A DNA stretch of 21,517 nucleotides from positions 1-21,517 of IMG/VR virus record IMGVR_UViG_3300006925_000186. One strand, 5' to 3'. The position numbers and the translations under genes are program-made. Origin of the DNA: a virus. Position 1 is the first letter of the stretch, and each line of letters starts with the position of its first letter. The notes beneath the pieces are model-generated. The model saw only the letters and a program-made list of their open reading frames with translations. It did not search any database and was not told where the DNA came from. Positions 13,619-20,824 of this stretch are shown piece after piece.

Positions 13619-14826
13619 AAAATATTTCTATCATAATGGGCCGCGGCATCGAAGGCTGCGGTGTAACAAAGTTTACACTTGAGCAATTGGCATATCATAA
13701 GTCGGTTGGCGATTCGGTGAAGGTATTTGCCTCAAAGGATAAATCGTGGACACGCAAGAATGCGCATAATGTTGAAGAAATTGAATGCTTTAAGTTTGCT
13801 GATAAAGAACTTGCGTCAAACATGATTCGAGAGTGTAACGAAAAAGACTTCGTTATCATTAACAGTTTACCTCCATTGAGCGCCCCAGATGCAGCAAAGG
13901 AAACTTTTCAGCGATTATTGGATGAGGTAAAGGTGCCAATTGCGCTTATTCAACACGACCATGCTATGGCGAGTATTCGCCGTAATGCGTGTTTAGACGA
14001 GGCCATTAAACGTGCTAATGTTATTTTTGCACACTCACCATCGAATGGATTTGCAAATTACGCAGAAGAATTGGTTGGTCCTAAGGTCTCGTTATTTGGC
14101 ACTGAAGAAGGCACGCCCATTGTTTCCTTTCAGCCAGGGATGGCATTTGAACCAGTGCGCAATAAATATTGGGTTAAAGATTTGAATCGCATTGATACTG
14201 AACATCATAAATGGATTGGTCGTACCACTTCTTGGAAAGGCTACATTGAAATGTTTAAATTTGTCGAAAATTATTTAAAGCCCAATGCCCAACTCACTAC
14301 CTACGAAGGCATCGAACGTAGTCCCGCGTATTTGGGATTTCGTGAACTTGCAGAATTTGAAGAATGCTTAGCCGAAGACATTGCATCTTATAATTTTACT
14401 GAATCGTATGGAGGTAACGCCCACGTTTTTGGCCCATACATTCAAGAAGAAATGCTGCACCGCATGGCTCTTTCTGGGTTTGGATATCAACTTTCACGTT
14501 TAAAGCCTGAATACATTTTCCGTTCAATTGAATATACTCATTGCGAAGTAGTTTGCACAGGAACTATTCCGGTTTTCAATAAACGATATGGTGAACGTTG
14601 TACACACCGCGCAACCGGCAAAAAGCTTATCGAACACGAAGAAAGCGGAACAATTTGGCTTGACGAAAACAATCTTGAAGATGCATGGAATCAAATGAAA
14701 GAAGTTGGTCTATGTCATATGACTCGTAACAAAATGAGAAATGATGCATACGAATTCTATCGTCAACATCAAGATGCCTCTCATACGTTTAAAGAACTTA
14801 CTAATAAAATACTAAAACACATTTAA
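13615..14826 (+). CDS. agt: DNA alpha-glucosyltransferase (T4 Agt-like)
   Basis: The enzyme transfers glucose from UDP-glucose onto 5-hydroxymethylcytosine in DNA, shielding it from restriction. At 403 residues it matches T4 Agt (400) end to end: MGRGIEGCGVTKFTLEQ (8-24; T4 MARGLEGCGVTKFSLEQ), IQHDHAMASIRRN (112-124; T4 YQHDHSVLSLRRN), KWIGRTTSWKGYIEMF (199-214), ERSPAYLGF, a GFGYQLSRL segment and the C-terminal AYEFYRQHQDASHTFKE. The GT-B architecture and the His-Asp pair of the active region are retained. The start overlaps the DUF1599-like stop by 4 nt, and the methyltransferase-like gene follows after 1 nt. It implies that the hmC produced by the gp42 homologue is glucosylated in this phage. 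Confidence 0.93.
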   Translation: MKNISIIMGRGIEGCGVTKFTLEQLAYHKSVGDSVKVFASKDKSWTRKNAHNVEEIECFKFADKELASNMIRECNEKDFVIINSLPPLSAPDAAKETFQRLLDEVKVPIALIQHDHAMASIRRNACLDEAIKRANVIFAHSPSNGFANYAEELVGPKVSLFGTEEGTPIVSFQPGMAFEPVRNKYWVKDLNRIDTEHHKWIGRTTSWKGYIEMFKFVENYLKPNAQLTTYEGIERSPAYLGFRELAEFEECLAEDIASYNFTESYGGNAHVFGPYIQEEMLHRMALSGFGYQLSRLKPEYIFRSIEYTHCEVVCTGTIPVFNKRYGERCTHRATGKKLIEHEESGTIWLDENNLEDAWNQMKEVGLCHMTRNKMRNDAYEFYRQHQDASHTFKELTNKILKHI

Positions 14827-14827
14827 T

Positions 14828-16030
14828 ATGAATTCAAACTACACCCACGCGGCAATCGTGCCTCTTATCGGTGGTCTTCCTTTAGGAATGGAAAAGGTGT
14901 TTGGAAAAAAGCCCGAATACATTTTGTCATATTCTCCTTTTGGTGCTAATGATTCACAATATCGTGATTATCATAATGACACAATACCATATTATAGAAT
15001 TGACGAAAATGAAGTCCCTTCTTCTCTTAAATCGGTAGACGTAGTTGGTGCCACCTGTCCTTGCGCAGGATTGTCTTCACTTAGTCCATCATCATCGACA
15101 GATAATAAAGCCAACGATTGGATGGTTGAATCTGCAAAATACGTCTTAGGCAAAGTTAAGCCAAAGGTTTTCTGGGGTGAAAACGCACCTCGTCTTGCTT
15201 CAAAAATGGGTGAACCTATCGTTGAAAAATTGCGTGTTATAGCAAAGGAAAATGGTTATGCGATGTCGCTATATAAGACTAAATCTAAACTTCACGGACT
15301 AAGCCAAACTCGCGATAGGGCATTCTATTTCTTTTGGAAAGGTGAATCGATTCCCTACATGGATTTTTATCATCGTCAACACGAAAAAATTGAAGACACA
15401 ATTTTAAATGCACACGTCTCAGAAGACGATCCAATGAATCGTCTTACGAATGAATCAACACCATCTGAAAATCCATTCTATCGCTATGTGCTTGAAGAAA
15501 TTGAAGGTGGTATCTCGCATAAAGAATTTTCTCAAAAGCTTGAGCATAGCATCAATCCACTCGATTATTTAGAAAGGCATGGCATTGAATATAACCAAGT
15601 TGCTGAATGGATGGGTGAAAATGGTTACGATAAACAGGCGACGCGCTGTATGCAAATTTATGAAAAGCTTAAAGCGGGTGGGAATATTATGAGAAAGACG
15701 ACAGAAATTCCAAGCGGTTACATTGGAGCATTTGTTGGGCATATGCCAACATGTCTTACACATCCATCCGAAGATCGATATCTTACTATTCGAGAATGTT
15801 TAGAAATTATGAAAATGCCAAAGGATTTTCAACTTCAAGGTGGAAGAAAAAATCTCAATATGATTTGTCAAAACGTTCCAGTCACAACCGCCGTTGACAT
15901 GTCGAAAATTATTTTAAAATGGCTTGATGGAAAAACCGATACAAAGATTTCTGAATTTGCGATATTCGATAACAAAAAAAGAGAATCAGATTTTGAAGAA
16001 AACAAACAAACAATTGAAGCCTTTTTGTAG
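14828..16030 (+). CDS. divergent C5-cytosine DNA methyltransferase-like protein
   Basis: The 400-residue product follows the C5-MTase plan. Motif IV is ATCPCAGLSS (75-84) with the catalytic Cys79 after Pro (PCA in place of PCQ), motif VI ENAP (118-121; usual ENV), motif VIII QTRDRAF (160-166), motif IX RYLTIREC...MPKDF (317-334) and motif X QNVPVTTA (348-355). A target-recognition region fits between VIII and IX. Motif I is altered: AAIVPLIGGLPLGME (8-22) replaces the usual DLFxGxGG, and the Asp/Glu normally binding SAM ribose after the next strand is not evident (YILSYSPFGAND, 31-42). It may still methylate DNA, or have changed cofactor or substrate. It follows agt by 1 nt and its stop abuts the uvsX promoter, so it closes the modification block. 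Confidence 0.75.
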   Translation: MNSNYTHAAIVPLIGGLPLGMEKVFGKKPEYILSYSPFGANDSQYRDYHNDTIPYYRIDENEVPSSLKSVDVVGATCPCAGLSSLSPSSSTDNKANDWMVESAKYVLGKVKPKVFWGENAPRLASKMGEPIVEKLRVIAKENGYAMSLYKTKSKLHGLSQTRDRAFYFFWKGESIPYMDFYHRQHEKIEDTILNAHVSEDDPMNRLTNESTPSENPFYRYVLEEIEGGISHKEFSQKLEHSINPLDYLERHGIEYNQVAEWMGENGYDKQATRCMQIYEKLKAGGNIMRKTTEIPSGYIGAFVGHMPTCLTHPSEDRYLTIRECLEIMKMPKDFQLQGGRKNLNMICQNVPVTTAVDMSKIILKWLDGKTDTKISEFAIFDNKKRESDFEENKQTIEAFL

Positions 16031-16059
16031 TGTACAAAAGCACTTATAAATGGTATAAT
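16031..16059 (+). promoter_or_regulatory. promoter P2 for uvsX-40-41
   Basis: TGTACA (16031-16036) begins the base after the preceding stop codon; a 17-nt spacer ending ATGG and TATAAT (16054-16059) follow. The predicted start, ~16066, leaves a ~14-nt leader with the weak purine run TTAAGAAAAG before ATG 16080. TATAAATG (16045-16052) in the spacer resembles a late box with one mismatch. Confidence 0.78.
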
Positions 16060-16079
16060 ATACACAGTTAAGAAAAGAT

Positions 16080-17123
16080 ATGTCATTATTAGATAAACTA
16101 AAAAAATCAAGTCGAGTTACAGGTACTGATGTACTTGCTGATTCAAAATTATTTGGTGAAAAAGAACTCACCACAACCGCAGTGCCAATGGTAAATGCCG
16201 CTCTTTCAGGTTCCCTTGATGGAGGATTGGCTTCGGGTCTAACCGTTTTGGCAGGACCAAGTAAACACTTCAAAACATCATTCGCACTGCTTATGGCATC
16301 TGCGTATTTGAAAAAACACGATGATGCAGTACTACTTTTTTATGACTCTGAATTTGGTTCACCGCAATCTTATTTCGAAGCATTTGATGTAGACATAAAT
16401 CGCGTACTTCATACACCTGTTACTAACATCGAAGAACTAAAATTCGATTTAGTCAATCAGCTTAATGAAATTGACCGTAAAGATCGTGTCATTGTAATTA
16501 TTGACTCTGTTGGTAACATCGCTTCGAAGAAAGAAGTAGAAGATGCCATGAATGAAAAGTCAGTTGCAGATATGACTCGTGCTAAAGCACTAAAAGGTCT
16601 ATTTCGTATGATCACACCAATGCTTACGTTGAAGGATGTACCATTGGTTGCAATTAATCACACATATATGGAACAGGGTCTTTTCCCTAAAGCGGTTGTT
16701 TCAGGCGGCACAGGCGTAATGTACTCAGCCGATAATGTTTGGATTATTGGTCGCCGCCAAGATAAAGTAGGCACCGAGGTTGTAGGGTATGACTTTGTAG
16801 TAAATGTAGAAAAGTCTCGCTTTGTAAAAGAAAAATCAAAGATTCCTATTTCTGTTTCTTGGGAAGGTGGTATTCAGAAATGGTCAGGCCTAACTGAAGT
16901 TGCACTTGAAATGGGTTATGTTATTAAACCCAAGAACGGTTGGTATCAAGCAAAAAATCCTGAAACTGGCGAAGAGCTTTCAGGAAATGTGCGTATGAAA
17001 GATACTTTGAAGAAAGAGTTCTGGGATAACATCTTTGATAAAACAGACTTTTCTTCGGCAATTGAAAGGCGCTATAAAGTGGCGTATAAATCAGTATTAG
17101 ATAATCAAGAAAACGATGAATAA
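16080..17123 (+). CDS. uvsX: recombinase UvsX (RecA/Rad51 family)
   Basis: UvsX forms filaments on single-stranded DNA and drives strand exchange for recombination-dependent replication and repair. The 347-residue protein (T4: 391) has Walker A GPSKHFKTS (59-67), very close to T4 GPSKSFKSN, the LLFYDSEFGSP motif (85-94) containing the catalytic Glu, and Walker B VIVIIDSVGNIASKKE (137-152). A DNA-binding loop region lies around KSVADMTRAKALKGLFRM, and VPLVAINHTYMEQ and VVSGGTGVMYSADNVWII match the core. The C-terminus is short and acidic (ENDE). The gene has its own promoter and is followed by the gp40-like gene and the gene 41 helicase, the same order as in T4. Confidence 0.95.
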   Translation: MSLLDKLKKSSRVTGTDVLADSKLFGEKELTTTAVPMVNAALSGSLDGGLASGLTVLAGPSKHFKTSFALLMASAYLKKHDDAVLLFYDSEFGSPQSYFEAFDVDINRVLHTPVTNIEELKFDLVNQLNEIDRKDRVIVIIDSVGNIASKKEVEDAMNEKSVADMTRAKALKGLFRMITPMLTLKDVPLVAINHTYMEQGLFPKAVVSGGTGVMYSADNVWIIGRRQDKVGTEVVGYDFVVNVEKSRFVKEKSKIPISVSWEGGIQKWSGLTEVALEMGYVIKPKNGWYQAKNPETGEELSGNVRMKDTLKKEFWDNIFDKTDFSSAIERRYKVAYKSVLDNQENDE

Positions 17124-17436
17124 GATTAATGTAGAAAAACACGTTCAATTCGTTGAAAAAGGAGATAGTGAACTTTATGCCCTTAAAATCATAAAGGGCC
17201 CATACGCTGGTGTAATATATACATACGGAAAAGTACAAATTACAGGTACAACTGATCAGCCCGTTGTAAAATTTGATTTTATTATTAACGAAGTTCCTAA
17301 ACCAAAGAAAAAGAAAAAGCTCGAAAAGTCAAAGGCATTTAAAAACTTTATGGGAGACGTTTTAGTTTCTCTAATTGACAATCATATTGATGACCAACCT
17401 ACAAAAACTGATAATCAAGAATCTGACGAAGGATGA
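17116..17436 (+). CDS. 40: gp40-like protein (head vertex assembly chaperone family)
   Basis: This 106-residue ORF sits between uvsX and 41, where T4 has gene 40, and overlaps uvsX by 8 nt. The N-terminal half is beta-rich: VQFVEKGDSELYALKIIKGPYAGVIYTYGKVQI, then VVKFDFIINE, followed by a Lys-rich hinge (PKPKKKKKLEK, ~62-72) and the helix FKNFMGDVLVSLIDNHIDD. The pattern of a GPYAGV-Y-YG strand pair plus a C-terminal G--L--L-D helix matches proteins usually annotated as gp40 in T4-like phages, where the T4 member is needed for head vertex formation. Assignment relies on position plus this pattern, so it is less certain than its neighbours. Its last 47 nt are shared with the start of gene 41. 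Confidence 0.6.
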   Translation: MNKINVEKHVQFVEKGDSELYALKIIKGPYAGVIYTYGKVQITGTTDQPVVKFDFIINEVPKPKKKKKLEKSKAFKNFMGDVLVSLIDNHIDDQPTKTDNQESDEG

Positions 17437-18757
17437 AGAATTTTGCCGAAAGGCTCTACCTCATATTAAATCAGAATATTTTGAAAATGAATATCGTTCT
17501 GTATATGATCTCATTCTTAGCTTTTTAACGCAATTCAACAAGCTGCCGACATCGGCCGCCCTCGATGTTGAATTTCAAAAAAGCGATTTTATAAATAAAG
17601 GTAATCGTAATGATATTCATGAAATTATCCTTGATTTGGATAACCATGAAAAAGTTGATAGAGAATGGCTATTAAACTCTACCGAGGAGTGGTGCAAGAA
17701 TAGAGCAGTCTATCTTGCAATCATTAAATCAATCAGCATCATAGATAGAAAGGAAACCCAACTAACAGAAGGTGCTATCCCCGGAATTTTATCTAAGGCA
17801 TTACAAGTGTCATTTGATACAAATGTTGGCCACGATTATTTTGAAAACTCAGATCAACGATTCGAATTCTATCATAAGCAAGAGGATAAAATCCCCTTTG
17901 ACTTATCTTTATTTAACACCATTACAAAAGGCGGTGTTTCGAATAAAACTCTCAATATTATTTTGGCAGGTACTGGTGTGGGAAAAAGTCTGGCAATGTG
18001 TCACTTTGCTTCTGCCTATCTCTCCGCTGGATACAACGTTCTCTATGTTACTCTCGAAATGGCAGAAGAAAGGATTGCTGAAAGAATCGATGCGAATCTT
18101 TTTGATGTGCCAATTGACCAACTGGAGACGTTGCCTGAACAACTTTTTAATTCCAAAATTGGTGGGCTCAAAAAGGCTACTCGCGGAAAACTTATCGTTA
18201 AAGAATATCCGACAGCGTCGGCCCACGTAGGTCACTTTCGAGCTTTACTCGATGAACTCAAATTAAAAAAGGATTTTCGTCCTAATGTCATTTTTGTTGA
18301 CTATCTCAACATTATGTCTTCATCTCGTATTAAAGGGCTTGGTAGTTCGGTTAACACGTACTCTCTTATTAAGGCGATTGCAGAAGAACTTCGAGGACTT
18401 GCTGTTGAAAACAATTTGCCTATTTGGTCAGCGACACAAGTTACTCGCTCTGGGTTTGGTAATACCGATGTCGAACTTACAGACACGTCGGAATCTTTTG
18501 GTTTGCCAGCAACGGCCGACCTAATGCTTGCACTTATTTCTACGGAGCAGCTCGAATCAATGAATCAGCTTATGGTTAAGCAGCTTAAGAATCGATATAA
18601 TGATCCTACTCAAAACAAAAGATTTGTGGTTGGTATTGATCGAGCAAAAATGAGATTGTATGATGTTGAAGATTCTGCACAAACGTTATCGAGTGATGAG
18701 ATTCAGCAGTCAACAAACGTTGCGACCAATCAAGATTTTTCAGCATTTAAGATCTAA
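17390..18757 (+). CDS. 41: replicative DNA helicase (T4 gp41-like, DnaB family)
   Basis: The protein is the hexameric 5'-3' helicase of the T4-type replisome. From ATG 17390 it has 455 residues (T4: 475). The N-terminal domain (SEYFEN at 28-33) is followed by Walker A AGTGVGKS (193-200), the DnaB-type motif LYVTLEMAEERIAERIDANLFDV (218-240) with the catalytic Glu, Walker B FVDYLNIM, then ATQVTR and DTSESFGLPATADLMLAL, all near T4 gp41 sequences. I chose ATG 17390, not the upstream TTG 17375, because its N-terminus aligns with T4. The start lies inside the gp40-like gene, an overlap of 47 nt, long for this window. An exact TATAAATA at 17590 inside the gene is probably fortuitous. Confidence 0.95.
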   Translation: MTNLQKLIIKNLTKDEEFCRKALPHIKSEYFENEYRSVYDLILSFLTQFNKLPTSAALDVEFQKSDFINKGNRNDIHEIILDLDNHEKVDREWLLNSTEEWCKNRAVYLAIIKSISIIDRKETQLTEGAIPGILSKALQVSFDTNVGHDYFENSDQRFEFYHKQEDKIPFDLSLFNTITKGGVSNKTLNIILAGTGVGKSLAMCHFASAYLSAGYNVLYVTLEMAEERIAERIDANLFDVPIDQLETLPEQLFNSKIGGLKKATRGKLIVKEYPTASAHVGHFRALLDELKLKKDFRPNVIFVDYLNIMSSSRIKGLGSSVNTYSLIKAIAEELRGLAVENNLPIWSATQVTRSGFGNTDVELTDTSESFGLPATADLMLALISTEQLESMNQLMVKQLKNRYNDPTQNKRFVVGIDRAKMRLYDVEDSAQTLSSDEIQQSTNVATNQDFSAFKI

Positions 18758-19230
18758 TGTGTGTTTCAGTAGTTGGTTCCGGTTGTCGAGTTCGCGACCT
18801 TGTTTATGATGCAAGCCTATGGGGCGTGAACCATCTAATGCCCCGCATGGTAAAATCACTTGAAATTACCATTAAGCTAAAGAGCAATCTTTTAAGTGAA
18901 GATGGCTATCATGGCGATTGTATCTGGGAAGATAGCACATATCGTCCTCGGGAGTATACCATTCATCTTGATTCTAAACAGAATAAGCCATATCTCATTC
19001 AAACATTAATGCACGAATTGGTTCATGTTAAGCAATGGGCCCGCGGCGAGCTAAAGGACATTTACAATTCATCGCACCTTTCAAAGTGGAAAGGTGTTGT
19101 GTATGATACTAATGTAACAAATTATGATGATTTACCTTGGGAAATTGAAGCCCACAAAAAAGAAACTGATTTATATACAAAATGGCTTAATCAAAGTTCT
19201 TATAAAAACGCTAAATGGGTCAATGATTAA
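18757..19230 (+). CDS. SprT-like zinc metallopeptidase-type protein
   Basis: The 157-residue product has a zincin signature: HELVH (86-90) within LMHELVHVKQWARGE, and a downstream Glu in PWEIEAH (127-133) as likely third zinc ligand, at the spacing seen in SprT-like and related minimal metallopeptidases. The N-terminal half is a beta-sheet leading into this helix, ending in YTIHLDSK. Cellular SprT/Spartan proteins cut DNA-crosslinked proteins, but many phage members are uncharacterised, so a role in clearing host or DNA-bound proteins is only a possibility. ATG 18757 shares one base with the gene 41 stop (TAATG), so it is expressed with the uvsX-41 operon. The C-terminal ~25 residues are polar and unstructured-looking. 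Confidence 0.7.
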   Translation: MCVSVVGSGCRVRDLVYDASLWGVNHLMPRMVKSLEITIKLKSNLLSEDGYHGDCIWEDSTYRPREYTIHLDSKQNKPYLIQTLMHELVHVKQWARGELKDIYNSSHLSKWKGVVYDTNVTNYDDLPWEIEAHKKETDLYTKWLNQSSYKNAKWVND

Positions 19231-19242
19231 ACAAACATTTTT

Positions 19243-19250
19243 TATAAATA
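19243..19250 (+). promoter_or_regulatory. T4-type late promoter for the 19277-21517 genes
   Basis: An exact TATAAATA in the 46-nt gap after the metallopeptidase gene. The predicted start, ~19256, leaves a ~21-nt leader before ATG 19277 with only a weak ribosome-binding site (GGGAA directly before the ATG). A four-codon frame starting at ATG 19270 overlaps the true start. Confidence 0.72.
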
Positions 19251-19276
19251 GATCTATAATCTTAACTTAATGGGAA

Positions 19277-20824
19277 ATGCGTAAATTTAGATCGTACTTA
19301 AACGAAGACATAGCCACCGGTTCTCTTAAAAAAGCAACAAAGCTTATTTTAAACTATTTAAGAAAGAAGACTGGGAAAACATCAATGTTCCATACGATGG
19401 GTATGGAAACATTCAAAAACAAAAATGGTGCTGGATATGGTATCCGATATTATTTACCCGGTGCATCGAAAATTGAATCGGTTCGCTTCAACTGGAAATC
19501 AATAGGGTCGGCAAACTCAACCAACTTAGCATCAGTCGATTTTTGGAATGGTACAACATCAGGACCAAATTATCACATTGCATTTGATCGTAATGTTTCT
19601 TTGGTTCAGGTTTTACCACAAATTGCTGATATCCTTAAAAGTGGAAAAATCGCCATGGGATACTTTATTACGTATCCAACTGATGTATCGCTCAAAGAAG
19701 ATTTTAGCGATGATGAATGTGACTTTCTAACAGAAGCCGTCGACCCAAACGATGCTTATGAAAACGTAGTAAGTCTTATTACAAGCCCAGGGTTTACTAA
19801 GCAAAAGGTATTTAAGGTCTGGAAATCAGTAGGTATTAAAATCTTCGACGAGTTAGAAGCGCAGAATCCGGCACTTATTCAAAAGGTTGGAAGAAAGTAC
19901 GACTGGAAAGGAACGAAAAAAGATATTACTAAACTCCTTTCTCAAAGAGATACGATTTTAACGGCGATTGGTTCTGTTCGTGGTTCTGTCAGAGCAGGTT
20001 CCTCAAAAGAACAGTATTCCTACAACTCACAGCTTGATGATTTAGAGGCACAAAAGGAAAAGCTTTCATATGAAAAGCAACTCGGCGATTTGGAAAACCT
20101 TATTAAAATGACAATCTCCGGTGCGTCCAATGCGCTCTTTGTTGCAGGCCGTGGAGGTATTGGTAAAACGTTTACCGTTGAAAAGGTCTTAGCTTCAAGT
20201 GGATTATCTGATGGTAAAGGTTACTTTAAAAACACCGGTACGGCATCAGCCGCAGGTATCTATTCTCTTTTGTTTAGATATCAAAATGATATCATCCTCT
20301 TTGATGATTCAGATGATGCCTTAAAGGACCAAGAAGCACGAAACATCTTTAAGGCTGCAACCGATACTAAAAAAGTACGAAAATTGGTTTGGAACAAAAT
20401 GGGTAAAAACGTCGTTGAACCCGATGAATACGATGACCCCGAGGAATTAATTGACCAAGGCAAAATTCCACGTTTCTTTGAATTTACTGGAAAGGTTATT
20501 TTCATCTCCAACCTAAAATTAGATAAGCTTGATCCTGATGGTGCTCTTAGGACCCGCGCATTTATGATCGAAATCGATCCCACCGATATTGAAATTTACG
20601 ATTTCATGGAATCAATCGTAGATAAAATAAAACTTGATGGTGATCTTGATCTTGACATGAAAAGTCGTAAAAAGGTCGTTGATTTATTACGTAAAGGAAA
20701 GTCTAAGCAAACGGCAAACCTTCGAAAACTTTCGAGGGCATTAAACATGCAAGCCGGCGCAATTGAATCTGGTGTAAACGTTGCTGATTCTGAACTTACA
20801 AGAATGATCGAAACCTATGCTTGA
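19277..20824 (+). CDS. AAA+/P-loop ATPase with capsid-targeting-like N-terminus
   Basis: The 515-residue protein starts MRKFRSYLNEDIATGS, resembling T4 capsid targeting sequences (MKTYQEFIAEA in T4 internal proteins); LNE at 8-10 fits the L/I-x-E site cut by the gp21 prohead protease. A second such site, FLTEAV (150-155), lies between the N-terminal domain and the ATPase part. Walker A is GRGGIGKT (291-298), Walker B DIILFDDSDD (338-347), sensor 1 the Asn of VIFISN (412), with Arg residues in DGALRTRAF. A charged coiled-coil-like stretch (~245-275) precedes the P-loop. A late promoter and this N-terminus suggest a virion-packaged ATPase, possibly injected with DNA. Its biochemical role is unknown. 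The next gene overlaps by 8 nt and also has a targeting-like N-terminus. Confidence 0.72.
   Translation: MRKFRSYLNEDIATGSLKKATKLILNYLRKKTGKTSMFHTMGMETFKNKNGAGYGIRYYLPGASKIESVRFNWKSIGSANSTNLASVDFWNGTTSGPNYHIAFDRNVSLVQVLPQIADILKSGKIAMGYFITYPTDVSLKEDFSDDECDFLTEAVDPNDAYENVVSLITSPGFTKQKVFKVWKSVGIKIFDELEAQNPALIQKVGRKYDWKGTKKDITKLLSQRDTILTAIGSVRGSVRAGSSKEQYSYNSQLDDLEAQKEKLSYEKQLGDLENLIKMTISGASNALFVAGRGGIGKTFTVEKVLASSGLSDGKGYFKNTGTASAAGIYSLLFRYQNDIILFDDSDDALKDQEARNIFKAATDTKKVRKLVWNKMGKNVVEPDEYDDPEELIDQGKIPRFFEFTGKVIFISNLKLDKLDPDGALRTRAFMIEIDPTDIEIYDFMESIVDKIKLDGDLDLDMKSRKKVVDLLRKGKSKQTANLRKLSRALNMQAGAIESGVNVADSELTRMIETYA

Noticed and set aside
17375-17377. TTG start for gene 41
   Set aside because: ATG 17390 aligns better with the T4 helicase N-terminus.
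17590-17597. Exact late box TATAAATA
   Set aside because: It lies deep inside the gene 41 coding region with no gene start nearby; one chance copy is plausible in AT-rich DNA.
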